Made by a program: the position numbers and the translations under genes
The notes under the pieces: model-generated
Told to the model about the DNA's origin: nothing
Database searches by the model: none
The model's input: the letters and a program-made list of their open reading frames with translations, nothing else
Source of the DNA: DATBSK01 sp964501785
GTDB lineage: Bacteria > Actinomycetota > Acidimicrobiia > IMCC26256 > PALSA-555
Assembly: GCA_964501785.1 (NCBI GenBank)
Contig: CAZCUD010000005.1
Coordinates: 1-64,000, forward strand
Length of the DNA stretch: 64,000 bases
Direction of reading: 5' to 3'
Part shown: one piece after another, positions 25,175-34,068 of the stretch
Position numbering within the stretch: the stretch's first letter is position 1
How the letters are laid out: every line of letters begins with the position of its first letter

Positions 25175-26347
25175 CTAGCCGAACCGACGCCCCAACGCGA
25201 TGACCCGATGCGCACCGAGGCCGCTCGGGTCGGTGAGCGCTCGAGCTTCGGCCGCGCGGCTGCGCCCGGCGATCGCCTCCAGGTCACCGAGGTGGGCGCG
25301 CTCGCGCCACACGGCGAGCCCTTCGTCGACGAGCTCGTCGATCCCGAGGTCGGCCAGCGCCTCGGCCTGTGTCCGATCGGAGATGATCGTGAACCCGGCC
25401 CTTGCCGCCGCGTGATGCAGATGCTCCAGCGGCACGTCGGCGGTGATGTCCTGGATGCCCGGAGCGTCGAGCGGATCGCTGCCGCGCTCGTGTGCCCGGT
25501 ACGTGCGCAACCATCCGCCCGGGCCTCGCTCCAGCAGCTCGGCCGCCGGCGCGGCGTAGTCGATCACGAGCACCTCGCCGCGATGCACGAGCGAGGCGAC
25601 GCGATCGAGCCACTCGACCGCCGCCTCCGGCACCGGGAGCCGGGCGCCGACGGGCACGGCGAGGGCCGTCGCGACGACGTCGGCCTCCGCGGCGAGCGCA
25701 CCGTCCGCGGCCACGCGCGTCTCGACGAAGCGGTCCCCGTCGTCGGCGAGCCCGACGAGGACCTCGTCCCAGCCCGTCGGGGTGCGCTCGACGACCCGCA
25801 CCGGCAGGTTGTCGAGCAGCTCGTTGGCGAGTACCACGCCGGTCATGGTGATGCCGGGGAGCCCGTCGAGCGCGGCGACGATCGGACCCGATCGGGGCAC
25901 GGGTTCGCTGGCCTCGTCGGGATCGCCGCCCGGCACGAACGGCCCGAGCGCCTCGTCGGCGGGCTCCAGGGTCAGCAGCTCGCGCTGGAGCGCGCGCAGG
26001 GCTGCTGAGCGCTCGACGAGCACGTAGCGCAGTGCGGCCCGACAGTCGGGCTCGGCGCGCAGCACGTCGGCCGCGAGCTTGCCGCGCCCGGCGCCGACCT
26101 CGACGACGAGGAACGGGTCGGGCTCGCCGAGGGCGCGCCAGGCGCGATCGAGGTGTCGGGCGACGAGCGTGCCGAAGAGCTGGCCGGTCTCGGGGCTGGT
26201 GACGAAGTCACGCCCCGAGCGGCCGGCCCCGCCCCCGGTCGTGAAGAAGCCCCCGTGCGGGTGGTAGAGCGCGAGCTCCTGGTACTCCGCGAACGTGATC
26301 GGCCCGCTCCGCCGGATCCGCTCCACGAGGGCATCCCGCACGCTCAT
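25175..26347 (-). CDS. midA: MidA/NDUFAF7-family protein arginine methyltransferase
   Basis: A 390-residue SAM-dependent methyltransferase. The family blocks are FAEYQELALYHPHGGFF (about 19-35), DFVTSPETGQLFG (47-59), the SAM-binding VVEVGAGRGKLAADVL (81-96), VLANELLDNLPVRVVE and LVIDYAAP. The mitochondrial homologue NDUFAF7 dimethylates an arginine of NDUFS2 during complex I assembly. Here the gene follows nuoN of the first nuo operon by 57 bases, and that operon's NuoD keeps the target arginine, so a complex I assembly role is well supported by context. The methyl target in bacteria is inferred. Confidence 0.88.
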   Translation of the reverse strand: MSVRDALVERIRRSGPITFAEYQELALYHPHGGFFTTGGGAGRSGRDFVTSPETGQLFGTLVARHLDRAWRALGEPDPFLVVEVGAGRGKLAADVLRAEPDCRAALRYVLVERSAALRALQRELLTLEPADEALGPFVPGGDPDEASEPVPRSGPIVAALDGLPGITMTGVVLANELLDNLPVRVVERTPTGWDEVLVGLADDGDRFVETRVAADGALAAEADVVATALAVPVGARLPVPEAAVEWLDRVASLVHRGEVLVIDYAAPAAELLERGPGGWLRTYRAHERGSDPLDAPGIQDITADVPLEHLHHAAARAGFTIISDRTQAEALADLGIDELVDEGLAVWRERAHLGDLEAIAGRSRAAEARALTDPSGLGAHRVIALGRRFG

Positions 26348-26404
26348 CCGCCCATGCTTGGAGATCCACGCACCCCGATTCGGGCGTCGTGGGCCTCCAT
26401 GCGA

Positions 26405-27868
26405 TCAGCCGGGAGTGAAGGCGAGCTCGCCGAGGCGGGCGAAGAACTGCGGGTAGACGCCGATCACGAGCACGGTCGCGGTCGTGAGCAGCATGGCGAC
26501 GTTGAGCGCGACGGGCGTCGGCTTCGTCTTCGCGTCGACGGCGTCCGGCGCGGGGTCGTGGAACCACATCCGTCGCGGGATGCCGGCGTAGTAGAAGAAC
26601 GCGATCACCGAGTTGACCGCGGCGATCACGCCGAGCACCACGGCCGCGGTCGTGCCCGCGTCGAACACCGCGCGGAACATCACGAACTTGGCGAACCAGC
26701 CAGCGAGCGGCGGTACGCCGGCGAGCGACAACATGAAGATCGTCATCATCACGGCGAGGACCGGGTCGGTCTTGCCGAGGCCAGAGAAGCTCGAGATCTC
26801 GGCCGATCCCGTGCGACGCGCCGACGCGATGACGACCGCGAACGCCCCGAGTGTCATCGCGGCGTAGATGAGCAGATAGATGATCACCGCCTCCCACGCG
26901 GAGTTCCCGGGCACGTCGCCCGCGACCGCGAGAGGGACGAGCATGAAGCCGGTCTGCGCGACGGCCGAGTAGGCGAGCATGCGTACCGCGTTGGTCTGGC
27001 GCAGCGCCGCGAGGTTGCCGAGCGTCATCGACGCCGCGGCGAGGATCCACATGATCGGCTCCCACGAGTCGCCCGAGGGGAAGAAGCCGAGTCGGATGAT
27101 GGTGAGGAGCGCGACGAACCCTCCGGCCTTCGACGCGACCGACAGGAACGCGGTGACGGGTGTCGGCGAGCCCTCGTACGTGTCGGGGGCCCAGAAGTGG
27201 AAGGGCACCGCGCTCACCTTGAACGCGAAGCCGACGAGCGTCAGGAAGACCGCACCCGCGAACAGCGGCGGTGTGTTGGTGGCGGCGTAGTCGGCGATGT
27301 CGGAGAGCAACGTCGAGTTCGACATCCCGTAGACGAACGACATGCCGTAGAGCATCACCGCCGTCGACAGCACGCCGATCAGGAAGTACTTGAGCGCGGC
27401 CTCGTTGCTCTTGGTGTCGTGCTTGCGCCAACCGGCGAGCACGAACGTCGGGATCGAGATCGTCTCCAGCGCGACGAAGATCGTGACGAGGTCGCGGGCA
27501 CTGGCCATGACCAGGAGTCCGAGCACCGAGATGAGCATGAGCACGTAGTACTCACCTCGGTAGTAGTCACCGTCGCTGATGTAGTCGACCGAGATGAGCA
27601 GGGTGAAGTAGGCGACGACGAGGAAGAAGCCCTGGAGCACGAGCGCGTAGTTGTCGACGACGAAGGCGCCACCGAACATCTCGCGATCGGCACCGTCGAC
27701 GGCGAGGGTGAGCACGGGGATGATCGCGGCAAGCACTCCGAAGCTCGCGAGCCTCGGCACCAGCTCGGGCCGGCTGGGGAGGAACAGGTCGACCAGCAGG
27801 CAGACGACGGCGGTGACCGTGATGACGATCTCGGGCGCGAACGCGTGGAAGTCGATCGACGGGTTCAC
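26405..27868 (-). CDS. nuoN: NADH-quinone oxidoreductase subunit N, operon 1
   Basis: A 487-residue antiporter-like proton-pumping subunit with 13-14 spans. Recognisable are LVTIFVALETISIPTFVLAG (the conserved span with the pumping Glu), FLTLVGFAFKVSAVPFHFWAPDTYEGSPTPVTAFLSV, RMLAYSAVAQTGFMLVPLAV and FYYAGIPRRMWF. It is the last nuo gene of operon 1, followed by midA. Its paralogue in operon 2 is clearly diverged. Confidence 0.96.
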   Translation of the reverse strand: MNPSIDFHAFAPEIVITVTAVVCLLVDLFLPSRPELVPRLASFGVLAAIIPVLTLAVDGADREMFGGAFVVDNYALVLQGFFLVVAYFTLLISVDYISDGDYYRGEYYVLMLISVLGLLVMASARDLVTIFVALETISIPTFVLAGWRKHDTKSNEAALKYFLIGVLSTAVMLYGMSFVYGMSNSTLLSDIADYAATNTPPLFAGAVFLTLVGFAFKVSAVPFHFWAPDTYEGSPTPVTAFLSVASKAGGFVALLTIIRLGFFPSGDSWEPIMWILAAASMTLGNLAALRQTNAVRMLAYSAVAQTGFMLVPLAVAGDVPGNSAWEAVIIYLLIYAAMTLGAFAVVIASARRTGSAEISSFSGLGKTDPVLAVMMTIFMLSLAGVPPLAGWFAKFVMFRAVFDAGTTAAVVLGVIAAVNSVIAFFYYAGIPRRMWFHDPAPDAVDAKTKPTPVALNVAMLLTTATVLVIGVYPQFFARLGELAFTPG

Positions 27869-27905
27869 GAGGCCCGCTCTCCGGGCGCGAAGGGTCGACG
27901 ATCCA

Positions 27906-29447
27906 TCAGCTGAACACCTTGCCGATGGGACTGACCGCGGGATCGGTGAGCGAGAACAGGATGTCCGGGTAGATGCCGAGCACGAGGATCAGCACGAGCA
28001 GCGGTGTCCACGCGATCCACTCGGAGACGTGGACGTCGTGGATGTGCGCGTGCTCGAACTCGGGCTTGGGCTTCCCGAACGCGACGCGCTGGAGCATCCA
28101 CAGCAGGTACCCGGCGGCGAGGACGGTGCCGATCGCCGCGATCACCATGAACGTGCGGTACGTCCACAGGTTGTCGCCACCGAACAGCCCGTCGGCCAGC
28201 GGTGCCGGCTCGTACGACGCGAGGATCGACGGGAACTCGCCCCAGAAGCCGGCGAGGCCGGGCAGGCCGAGCGACGCCATGGCGCAGAGCCCGAGGATCC
28301 AGCCGAGCTTCGGCGCCTGCGTGAGCAGCCCGCCGAGGCGGCTCATCTCACGGGTGCCGTAGCGCTCCTGCACCGATCCGGCGATGAAGAAGAGCATGCC
28401 GGTGATGAGACCGTGGGCGACCATCCCGAAGATCGCCGCGTTGAGGCCGAAGTCGGTGAGCGTCGCGATGCCGAGCATCACGAAGCCCATGTGAGCCACC
28501 GACGAGAACGCGATGAGCCGCTTCATGTCCGTCTGTGCGAGACAGCACAGCGCGCCGTAGATGATGCCGATGACGGCGAGCAGGCCGATCCACGGTGCCC
28601 ACACCTCCGCCGCGTCGGGCAGCATCGGCAGCGCGATGCGTACGAAGCCGTAGGTGCCGAGCTTCAGCATGACCGCCGCCAGGATCACGGAGCCGACCGT
28701 CGGCGCTTCCGTATGGGCGTCGGGAAGCCAGGTGTGGAACGGGAACATCGGCACCTTGATCGCGAAGCCGAGGAACAGCCCGGCGAACACCAGGTTCTGG
28801 GTGCCCTGCGAGATCCCTTCGCCCCCGAGGCTCGTCAGCGTGACCATGTCGAACGTCTGGGTCTCCGAGAGGAAGAAGAGCGCCAGGAACGCCACGAGCA
28901 TCAGCGCGGAGCCGAACAACGTGAAGAGGAAGAACTTGATCGACGCGTACTCGCGGTTCGGGCCGCCCCACACCCCGATCATGAAGAACATGGGGAGGAG
29001 CACCAGCTCGAAGAAGATGAAGAAGAGGATCAGGTCCTCGGCGAGGAACGTGCCGTTGAGGCCGACCTCGAGGAGCAGGATCAGCGCGAGGAACGCCTTG
29101 GGGTTGTGCGGCTCGGGGAAGTGGCCCCACGAGTAGATGATGCAGACGATCGTCGTGAGCATCGAGAGGATCAGCAACGGGAGCGCGATCCCGTCGACGG
29201 CGAGGTGGTAGTTGCTGTTGATGACGTCGATCCACGGCTCGTTGACGTCGAACTGCATGGAGCCCGCGGCGCCGTAGTCGAACTGGAAGAGGATGCCGAC
29301 GCCCACGGCGCCGGTCAGCACCGCCGTGAGCAAGGCGGTGGCCTTGATCGCCTGCTCCTGTGCGCGCGGGATCACCAGCACCACGGCCATCCCGACCGCC
29401 GGCAGGAACACCGCCAGCGTCAGGGCCCAGTCATCGAACCAGTCCAT
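27906..29447 (-). CDS. nuoM: NADH-quinone oxidoreductase subunit M, operon 1
   Basis: A 513-residue antiporter-like subunit with about 14 spans. DGIALPLLILSMLTTIVCIIY, FFIFFELVLLPMFFMIGVWGG (Glu of span 5), IKVPMFPFHTWLPDAHTEAPT and KRLIAFSSVAHMGFVMLGIA are family hallmarks. It lies 37 bases upstream of nuoN and 20 bases downstream of nuoL. Confidence 0.97.
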   Translation of the reverse strand: MDWFDDWALTLAVFLPAVGMAVVLVIPRAQEQAIKATALLTAVLTGAVGVGILFQFDYGAAGSMQFDVNEPWIDVINSNYHLAVDGIALPLLILSMLTTIVCIIYSWGHFPEPHNPKAFLALILLLEVGLNGTFLAEDLILFFIFFELVLLPMFFMIGVWGGPNREYASIKFFLFTLFGSALMLVAFLALFFLSETQTFDMVTLTSLGGEGISQGTQNLVFAGLFLGFAIKVPMFPFHTWLPDAHTEAPTVGSVILAAVMLKLGTYGFVRIALPMLPDAAEVWAPWIGLLAVIGIIYGALCCLAQTDMKRLIAFSSVAHMGFVMLGIATLTDFGLNAAIFGMVAHGLITGMLFFIAGSVQERYGTREMSRLGGLLTQAPKLGWILGLCAMASLGLPGLAGFWGEFPSILASYEPAPLADGLFGGDNLWTYRTFMVIAAIGTVLAAGYLLWMLQRVAFGKPKPEFEHAHIHDVHVSEWIAWTPLLVLILVLGIYPDILFSLTDPAVSPIGKVFS

Positions 29448-29467
29448 CGCTTCCTACGCCTTCCGAT

Positions 29468-31537
29468 CTACAGAGCGTTCGTGAGGAACAGGGCGAGCGC
29501 GAGCAGGCCGGTCGCGGCGAACAGCCACATCGCGTACCGCTGCACCTTCCCGCTCTGGACCTTGCGGACCTCTTCGCCCGCCTCGCCGGTCTCGTACGCC
29601 ATCCCGTTGACGGCACCGTCCACGACGCGTTGGTCGAACGTGTCGTAGGTGAACGTGCCGGCACGGCGAGCCCCTCGACCGGCGCCGTTGACGACCCCGT
29701 CGATGACGTGCTGGTTGAACCAGTACGCAGCCGCCGACACCGGACCGCGGATCCCGTCGACGATGACGTTCTCGTACAGGTGGTCGAGGTAGTACTTGTT
29801 CTCGAGGAACGTGTAGCCCGCGTGGGCGAGCTTGTTGCGCTGTGTGAGCCCCTTGAGCGGTCCCGTCTCTTCGTGGCGGAACCAGTAGAAGGCCGCGATG
29901 CCGATCGCCAGCGCGGCGAGCGACACCGAGATGATCGCCTTCGGGTAGTCGAACTCGGCGTGCACGAGGCTCGGGAACGCGAACGTCGGCTCGACGTACT
30001 CCGTGAACTTCTCGATGCCGAGGGGTGCGGCGTTGATGAGGCCGGCGAGGATCGAGAGGCCGGCGAGCACGACGAGCGGGATCGTGATCGCGCGCTCCGA
30101 CTCGTGCGGGTGGGCGTGGCCTCTGTACTCGCCGAAGAACGTGAGGTAGATGCAGCGCGTCATGTAGGCCGCGGTGAGGAACGCCCCGATCAGACCGATG
30201 ATCATGAACGTCTCGAAGCCGTTGCTCCCCGCGTTGACGAGGATCTCGTCCTTCGACCAGAAGCCGGCCAACGGGAAGATGCCGGCCAGGGCGAGAGAGC
30301 CGATCATGAACGTCCAGAACGTGATCGGCATGTACTTGCGCAGCCCCCCCATCTCGCGCATGTCGAACGAGTGGTGCGTGCCGCCGTGGCTCACCGAGCC
30401 GGCACCGAGGAAGAGCAGCGCCTTGAAGAAGGCGTGGGTGAAGAGGTGGAACACCGCGGCGACCCAGGCACCGACGCCGAGGCCCATGACCATGTAGCCG
30501 ATCTGGCTGACCGTCGAGTAGGCCAGCACCTTCTTGATGTCGTTCTGGACGAACGCGAGCGCGGCACCGATCAGGATCGTGATGCCACCGACCAGCGCCA
30601 TCATGTTGATGCCACCGGCCGAGATCGAGAACCCGTCGTAGAACACCGGGTACAGGCGAGCCCCGAGGTACACCCCCGCGACGACCATCGTCGCCGCGTG
30701 GATCAGCGCCGACACCGGAGTCGGGCCCGCCATGGCGTCCGGCAGCCACGTGTGGAGCGGGAACTGACCGCTCTTGCCGATGATGCCGATCATCAGGCAG
30801 ATCGACGCCGCCAGCAGGATGTCGTGCTGCGCGGCCGGGCTCACCGCGTAGCTGTTGGTGGCCCCGATGCCGAAGGACCCGACGGCGAAGAAGAGGATGA
30901 TGATGCCGATCATCAGCCCGATGTCGCCGGTCCGGGTGGTGAGGAACGCCTTGATCGCGGCGCGGCTGTTGGCCCGGTCTTCCCACCAGAAGCCGATCAG
31001 CATGAACGAGCACAGGCCGACGAGCTCCCACCCGACGAGGAGCTGGAGGGTGTTGCTCGCGACGACGAGCGTGAGCATCGACGCGCTGAACAGCGACAGG
31101 CACGCGAAGAACCAGGTGTACCGGCGATCGTCGTGCATGTAGGCCGTCGAGTAGATGTAGACGAGGAGCGACACCAGCGTCACGACGAGCAGCATCATGA
31201 CGGTGAGCCCGTCGACGTAGGTGCCGACGCCGAAGCTGACGCCACCGCTCGTCCACCACGTGACCGACTCGACCACCGGCGTCACGACCGCGTGCTCACC
31301 CTCCGCGGCGGCCATGAAGCCCTTGCCGAAGAACGCGCCGAGCCCGTGCTCGCCCGTGTTGGCGGCGTTGACCCGGTCGATCCACTCGACGGCGGCGACG
31401 ATCGACAGCACGAAGGACGCGGCCATCCCGAGGATGCCGATCTCGGCACCTCGCTTCGGCAGCTTCTTGCCGAAGAACATGATGACGACGAAGGCGATCG
31501 CGGGGATCGCGGGGATGATCCAGGCGTTCTCGAGCAT
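29468..31537 (-). CDS. nuoL: NADH-quinone oxidoreductase subunit L, operon 1
   Basis: A 689-residue subunit, the distal antiporter-like pump with 14 core spans plus the lateral amphipathic helix and a last anchor span (LFAATGLLALALFLTNAL). Hallmarks are FSASMLTLVVASNTLQLLVGWELVGLCSFMLIGFWWE and SGQFPLHTWLPDAMAGPTPVSALIHAATMV. The loop after the TRCIYLTFFGEYRG segment is short (GHAHPHESE), unlike its operon 2 counterpart. Confidence 0.97.
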   Translation of the reverse strand: MLENAWIIPAIPAIAFVVIMFFGKKLPKRGAEIGILGMAASFVLSIVAAVEWIDRVNAANTGEHGLGAFFGKGFMAAAEGEHAVVTPVVESVTWWTSGGVSFGVGTYVDGLTVMMLLVVTLVSLLVYIYSTAYMHDDRRYTWFFACLSLFSASMLTLVVASNTLQLLVGWELVGLCSFMLIGFWWEDRANSRAAIKAFLTTRTGDIGLMIGIIILFFAVGSFGIGATNSYAVSPAAQHDILLAASICLMIGIIGKSGQFPLHTWLPDAMAGPTPVSALIHAATMVVAGVYLGARLYPVFYDGFSISAGGINMMALVGGITILIGAALAFVQNDIKKVLAYSTVSQIGYMVMGLGVGAWVAAVFHLFTHAFFKALLFLGAGSVSHGGTHHSFDMREMGGLRKYMPITFWTFMIGSLALAGIFPLAGFWSKDEILVNAGSNGFETFMIIGLIGAFLTAAYMTRCIYLTFFGEYRGHAHPHESERAITIPLVVLAGLSILAGLINAAPLGIEKFTEYVEPTFAFPSLVHAEFDYPKAIISVSLAALAIGIAAFYWFRHEETGPLKGLTQRNKLAHAGYTFLENKYYLDHLYENVIVDGIRGPVSAAAYWFNQHVIDGVVNGAGRGARRAGTFTYDTFDQRVVDGAVNGMAYETGEAGEEVRKVQSGKVQRYAMWLFAATGLLALALFLTNAL

Positions 31538-31546
31538 CGTCTCGGA

Positions 31547-31846
31547 TCAGCCCTTCAGCTGGTCGACTTGGTCGAGGTCGGGAGTGCGCATGTTGCGGTA
31601 GATCAGCAGCACGATGGCGAGGCCGACGCCGACCTCCGCGGCCGCGATCGTGATCACGAAGAGCGCGAACACCTGGCCCGCCACCTCGCGCCCGAACGCC
31701 GAGAAGGCGATCAGGTTGATGTTCACCGCGTTGAGCATCAGCTCGATGCTCATCAGCACCAGGACGCCGTTGCGGCGCGCGATCACGCCGTAGATGCCCA
31801 CGCAGAAGAGGAACGCGCTCAGGATCAGGAACTGGTTCAGCTCCAT
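31547..31846 (-). CDS. nuoK: NADH-quinone oxidoreductase subunit K, operon 1
   Basis: A 99-residue subunit with three spans. ARRNGVLVLMSIELMLNAVNINLIAF carries the conserved membrane Glu needed for proton pumping, and TIAAAEVGVGLAIVLLIYRN carries the second. Size is typical. It starts seven bases after nuoJ. Confidence 0.97.
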   Translation of the reverse strand: MELNQFLILSAFLFCVGIYGVIARRNGVLVLMSIELMLNAVNINLIAFSAFGREVAGQVFALFVITIAAAEVGVGLAIVLLIYRNMRTPDLDQVDQLKG

Positions 31847-31853
31847 CTCTTCC

Positions 31854-32363
31854 TCAATCCCTCCGCGCCAGGACCACGGCGCCGATTAGCGCACCGAGGA
31901 GCAGCATCGACACGACCTCGAACGGCACCAGGAAGTCGCGGAACAGCGAGCTCCCGACGTTGCCGGTGGAGCCCTGCGCGACGAGCTCGTTCCCGAACTC
32001 GATCTCCTGGCCGCCGAAGGCGTCGACCACCATGGCGGTGAGCACGCCGAACACGAACAGCGCCACGACGGCCGCGGCCCAACGCTGGTCGTTGTCGAGC
32101 TTGCGCCCCTCGCCGCCCATCGGCGCCCGGGTGAGCATGATGCCGAACAGGAACAGGATCACGACCGCGCCGATGTAGATCAGCACCTGCACCCATGCGA
32201 CGAACTCCGCGACGAGCAGGATGTACTGGCCCGCGGCGCCGGCGAGCACCACGACGAGGTACAGCGCCGAGTGGACGATGTTCGACGACCGCACGACACC
32301 GATCGCTGCCGCACCCATCGCGATCGCGAGGATCCAGAAGGCGACCTGCTGCTCCCACATCAT
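31854..32363 (-). CDS. nuoJ: NADH-quinone oxidoreductase subunit J, operon 1
   Basis: A 169-residue subunit with five spans. SSNIVHSALYLVVVLAGAAGQYILL and AWVQVLIYIGAVVILFLFGIML (the pi-bulge span) identify the family, and GALIGAVVLARRD ends it. The ATG at 32363 is used rather than the longer frame, which reads into the structured spacer. The 124-base gap to nuoI is the largest in this operon and holds the hairpin at 32377. Confidence 0.95.
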   Translation of the reverse strand: MMWEQQVAFWILAIAMGAAAIGVVRSSNIVHSALYLVVVLAGAAGQYILLVAEFVAWVQVLIYIGAVVILFLFGIMLTRAPMGGEGRKLDNDQRWAAAVVALFVFGVLTAMVVDAFGGQEIEFGNELVAQGSTGNVGSSLFRDFLVPFEVVSMLLLGALIGAVVLARRD

Positions 32364-32376
32364 GCGCTCGCTCTCT

Positions 32377-32399
32377 GCGGGCCGGGATACCCGGCCCGC
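32377..32399. repeat. Hairpin in the nuoI-nuoJ spacer of operon 1
   Basis: GCGGGCCGGG (32377-32386) and CCCGGCCCGC (32390-32399) form a perfect 10-bp stem with a three-base loop, a few bases before the nuoJ start. Next to it is the palindrome GCTCGC-TG-GCGAGC (32408-32421) and GCTCC/GCTCG-rich sequence. It could tune translation of nuoJ or stabilise processed mRNA ends. Confidence 0.5.
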
Positions 32400-32487
32400 G
32401 GGCGTTCGCTCGCTGGCGAGCTCGCTCCGCACCGCTCCGCTCGCCGCGCCCGAGTCACCGTCGATCGTCCCTCGGCCGCGCGCGCGC

Positions 32488-32967
32488 TCACTTCTTGCCC
32501 TTCGACTCGGCTCCGACCTCGAGGGGCTCCGGCTCGGGCACCGTCTGCATCCACTCCCCGAGGCGCTTCTTGTCGTGCAGAAGGTCGCCGATCCGCGACT
32601 CGGAGTACTCGTAGTCGGGGCTCCAGAACAGCGCGTCGAAGGGGCACACCTCGACGCAGATCCCGCAGTACATGCACAGCGCGTAGTCGATGTCGAAGCG
32701 ATCGAGGACGCTCACGCTGCGCGGACGTCCGCCCTCACGACGAGGAGGACGCTGCTCCTTGTGCCCCTCGATGTAGATGCACCAGTCGGGGCACTGGCGC
32801 GCGCAGAGCATGCAGACCGTGCAGTTCTCCTCCTTGAGCGCGATGACGCCGCGCGCGCGGGGAACCGGGTCTTCCTTCTCGTGCGGGTACTGCACCGTGA
32901 CGGCGGGCTTCAGCATCGTCTTGAGCGTCACGCCCAAGCCGCCGATCAGTCCGGGGAGCTTCGGCAT
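32488..32967 (-). CDS. nuoI: NADH-quinone oxidoreductase subunit I, operon 1
   Basis: A 159-residue subunit with two ferredoxin-type [4Fe-4S] motifs: C49-x2-C52-x2-C55-x3-C59 (CTVCMLCARQCP) and C98-x2-C101-x2-C104-x3-C108 (CMYCGICVEVCP). They bind clusters N6a and N6b that pass electrons to NuoB. The ATG at 32967 overlaps the nuoH stop (TGATG). In this operon NuoI would be the entry-side cluster protein, because NuoE, F and G are missing. Confidence 0.96.
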   Translation of the reverse strand: MPKLPGLIGGLGVTLKTMLKPAVTVQYPHEKEDPVPRARGVIALKEENCTVCMLCARQCPDWCIYIEGHKEQRPPRREGGRPRSVSVLDRFDIDYALCMYCGICVEVCPFDALFWSPDYEYSESRIGDLLHDKKRLGEWMQTVPEPEPLEVGAESKGKK

Positions 32968-34019
32968 CAGAACGCCACCTTGAACACGCCGGTGAGGAGG
33001 ATGTTGAGCAGGCCGAGCGGGATCAGGACCTTCCACGCCAGCGCCTGGAGCTGGTCCTCACGCAGGCGCGGATACGTGAACCTGACCCAGAACATCAAGA
33101 ACGCGACCGCCATGAGCTTCGCGAACAGCACGAACGGCCCGAGGATGTTGGCCCAATCGCCCTCGACCCCCGGGATCGCGTAGCCGCCGAGGAACAACGT
33201 CGCGGCCAGCGCGGCGAACGCGAACGCGGTGCCGAACTCGCCGATGAAGAAGAACAGGAACCGGAAGCCCGTGTACTCGACCATGTAGCCCGAGACGAGC
33301 TCGCTCTCGGCCACCGGCATGTCGAAGGGAGTCTGCGTGAGCTCCGCCTGCGCGGCGACCAGGAACAAGAAGAAGCCGATGAACTGCGTGAGGATGAACG
33401 GCTGGCCGAGCGCCTCGAACCCGAAGATCGATCCGTCGGCCTGGGCGTTGACGATGCCGTTGAGGCTCAGGGTGCCGGCCTGGATCACGACGCCGACGAC
33501 GGCCAGCAGGAGGGGCAGCTCGTACGCGATGAGCTGAGCCGCCGCTCGCAGTGCGCCGAGCAGCGCGAACTTGTTCGCGCTCGCCCAGCCGGCCATGAGC
33601 ACGCCGATCACCGACAGGCTGGAGACGGCCAGCGCGTAGAAGACCCCGACGTCGAGGTCCTTCACCACGAGGTCGGGGCCCATCGGGATCACGGCGAAGA
33701 TCAGGAACGTCGAGAGGACGACGACGGCCGGAGCGGCCGCGAACACGCGCCGGTCCGCCTCCGTCGGCATGACGTCTTCCTTCTGGATGAACTTCAGGCC
33801 GTCGCCGACGAGCTGGTACCAGCCGTGGAACCCGCCCGGGTCCATCGGCCCGAGCCGGCTCTGCATGTGGCTCATCATCTTCAGCAGGAACACGTAGCCG
33901 AGGATGAGCGCGCCCAACGGGATGATGACGAGCACCACGATCGTCTTGATCGCGAGCGTCGTCCCCCAGCCGAGCTCGAGCGCCAGCATTGCGTCCATCG
34001 TCGATGCAAGCTCCATCAC
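32967..34019 (-). CDS. nuoH: NADH-quinone oxidoreductase subunit H, operon 1
   Basis: A 350-residue membrane subunit at the quinone-binding junction, with eight spans. SRLGPMDPGGFHGWYQLVGDGLKF, LMAGWASANKFALLGALRAAAQLIAYELPLLLAVVGV, MPVAESELVSGYMVEYTGFRFLFFFIGE (acidic quinone-site loop) and TYPRLREDQLQALAWKVLIPL are diagnostic. The GTG at 34019 is used because GGAG is seven bases upstream; the ATG in the next codon is also possible. Confidence 0.95.
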   Translation of the reverse strand: MMELASTMDAMLALELGWGTTLAIKTIVVLVIIPLGALILGYVFLLKMMSHMQSRLGPMDPGGFHGWYQLVGDGLKFIQKEDVMPTEADRRVFAAAPAVVVLSTFLIFAVIPMGPDLVVKDLDVGVFYALAVSSLSVIGVLMAGWASANKFALLGALRAAAQLIAYELPLLLAVVGVVIQAGTLSLNGIVNAQADGSIFGFEALGQPFILTQFIGFFLFLVAAQAELTQTPFDMPVAESELVSGYMVEYTGFRFLFFFIGEFGTAFAFAALAATLFLGGYAIPGVEGDWANILGPFVLFAKLMAVAFLMFWVRFTYPRLREDQLQALAWKVLIPLGLLNILLTGVFKVAF

Positions 34020-34068
34020 GTCGGGACTCCGCTACGCCGTCTCGCCCCGGGCACGGCTCCGCTGCGTC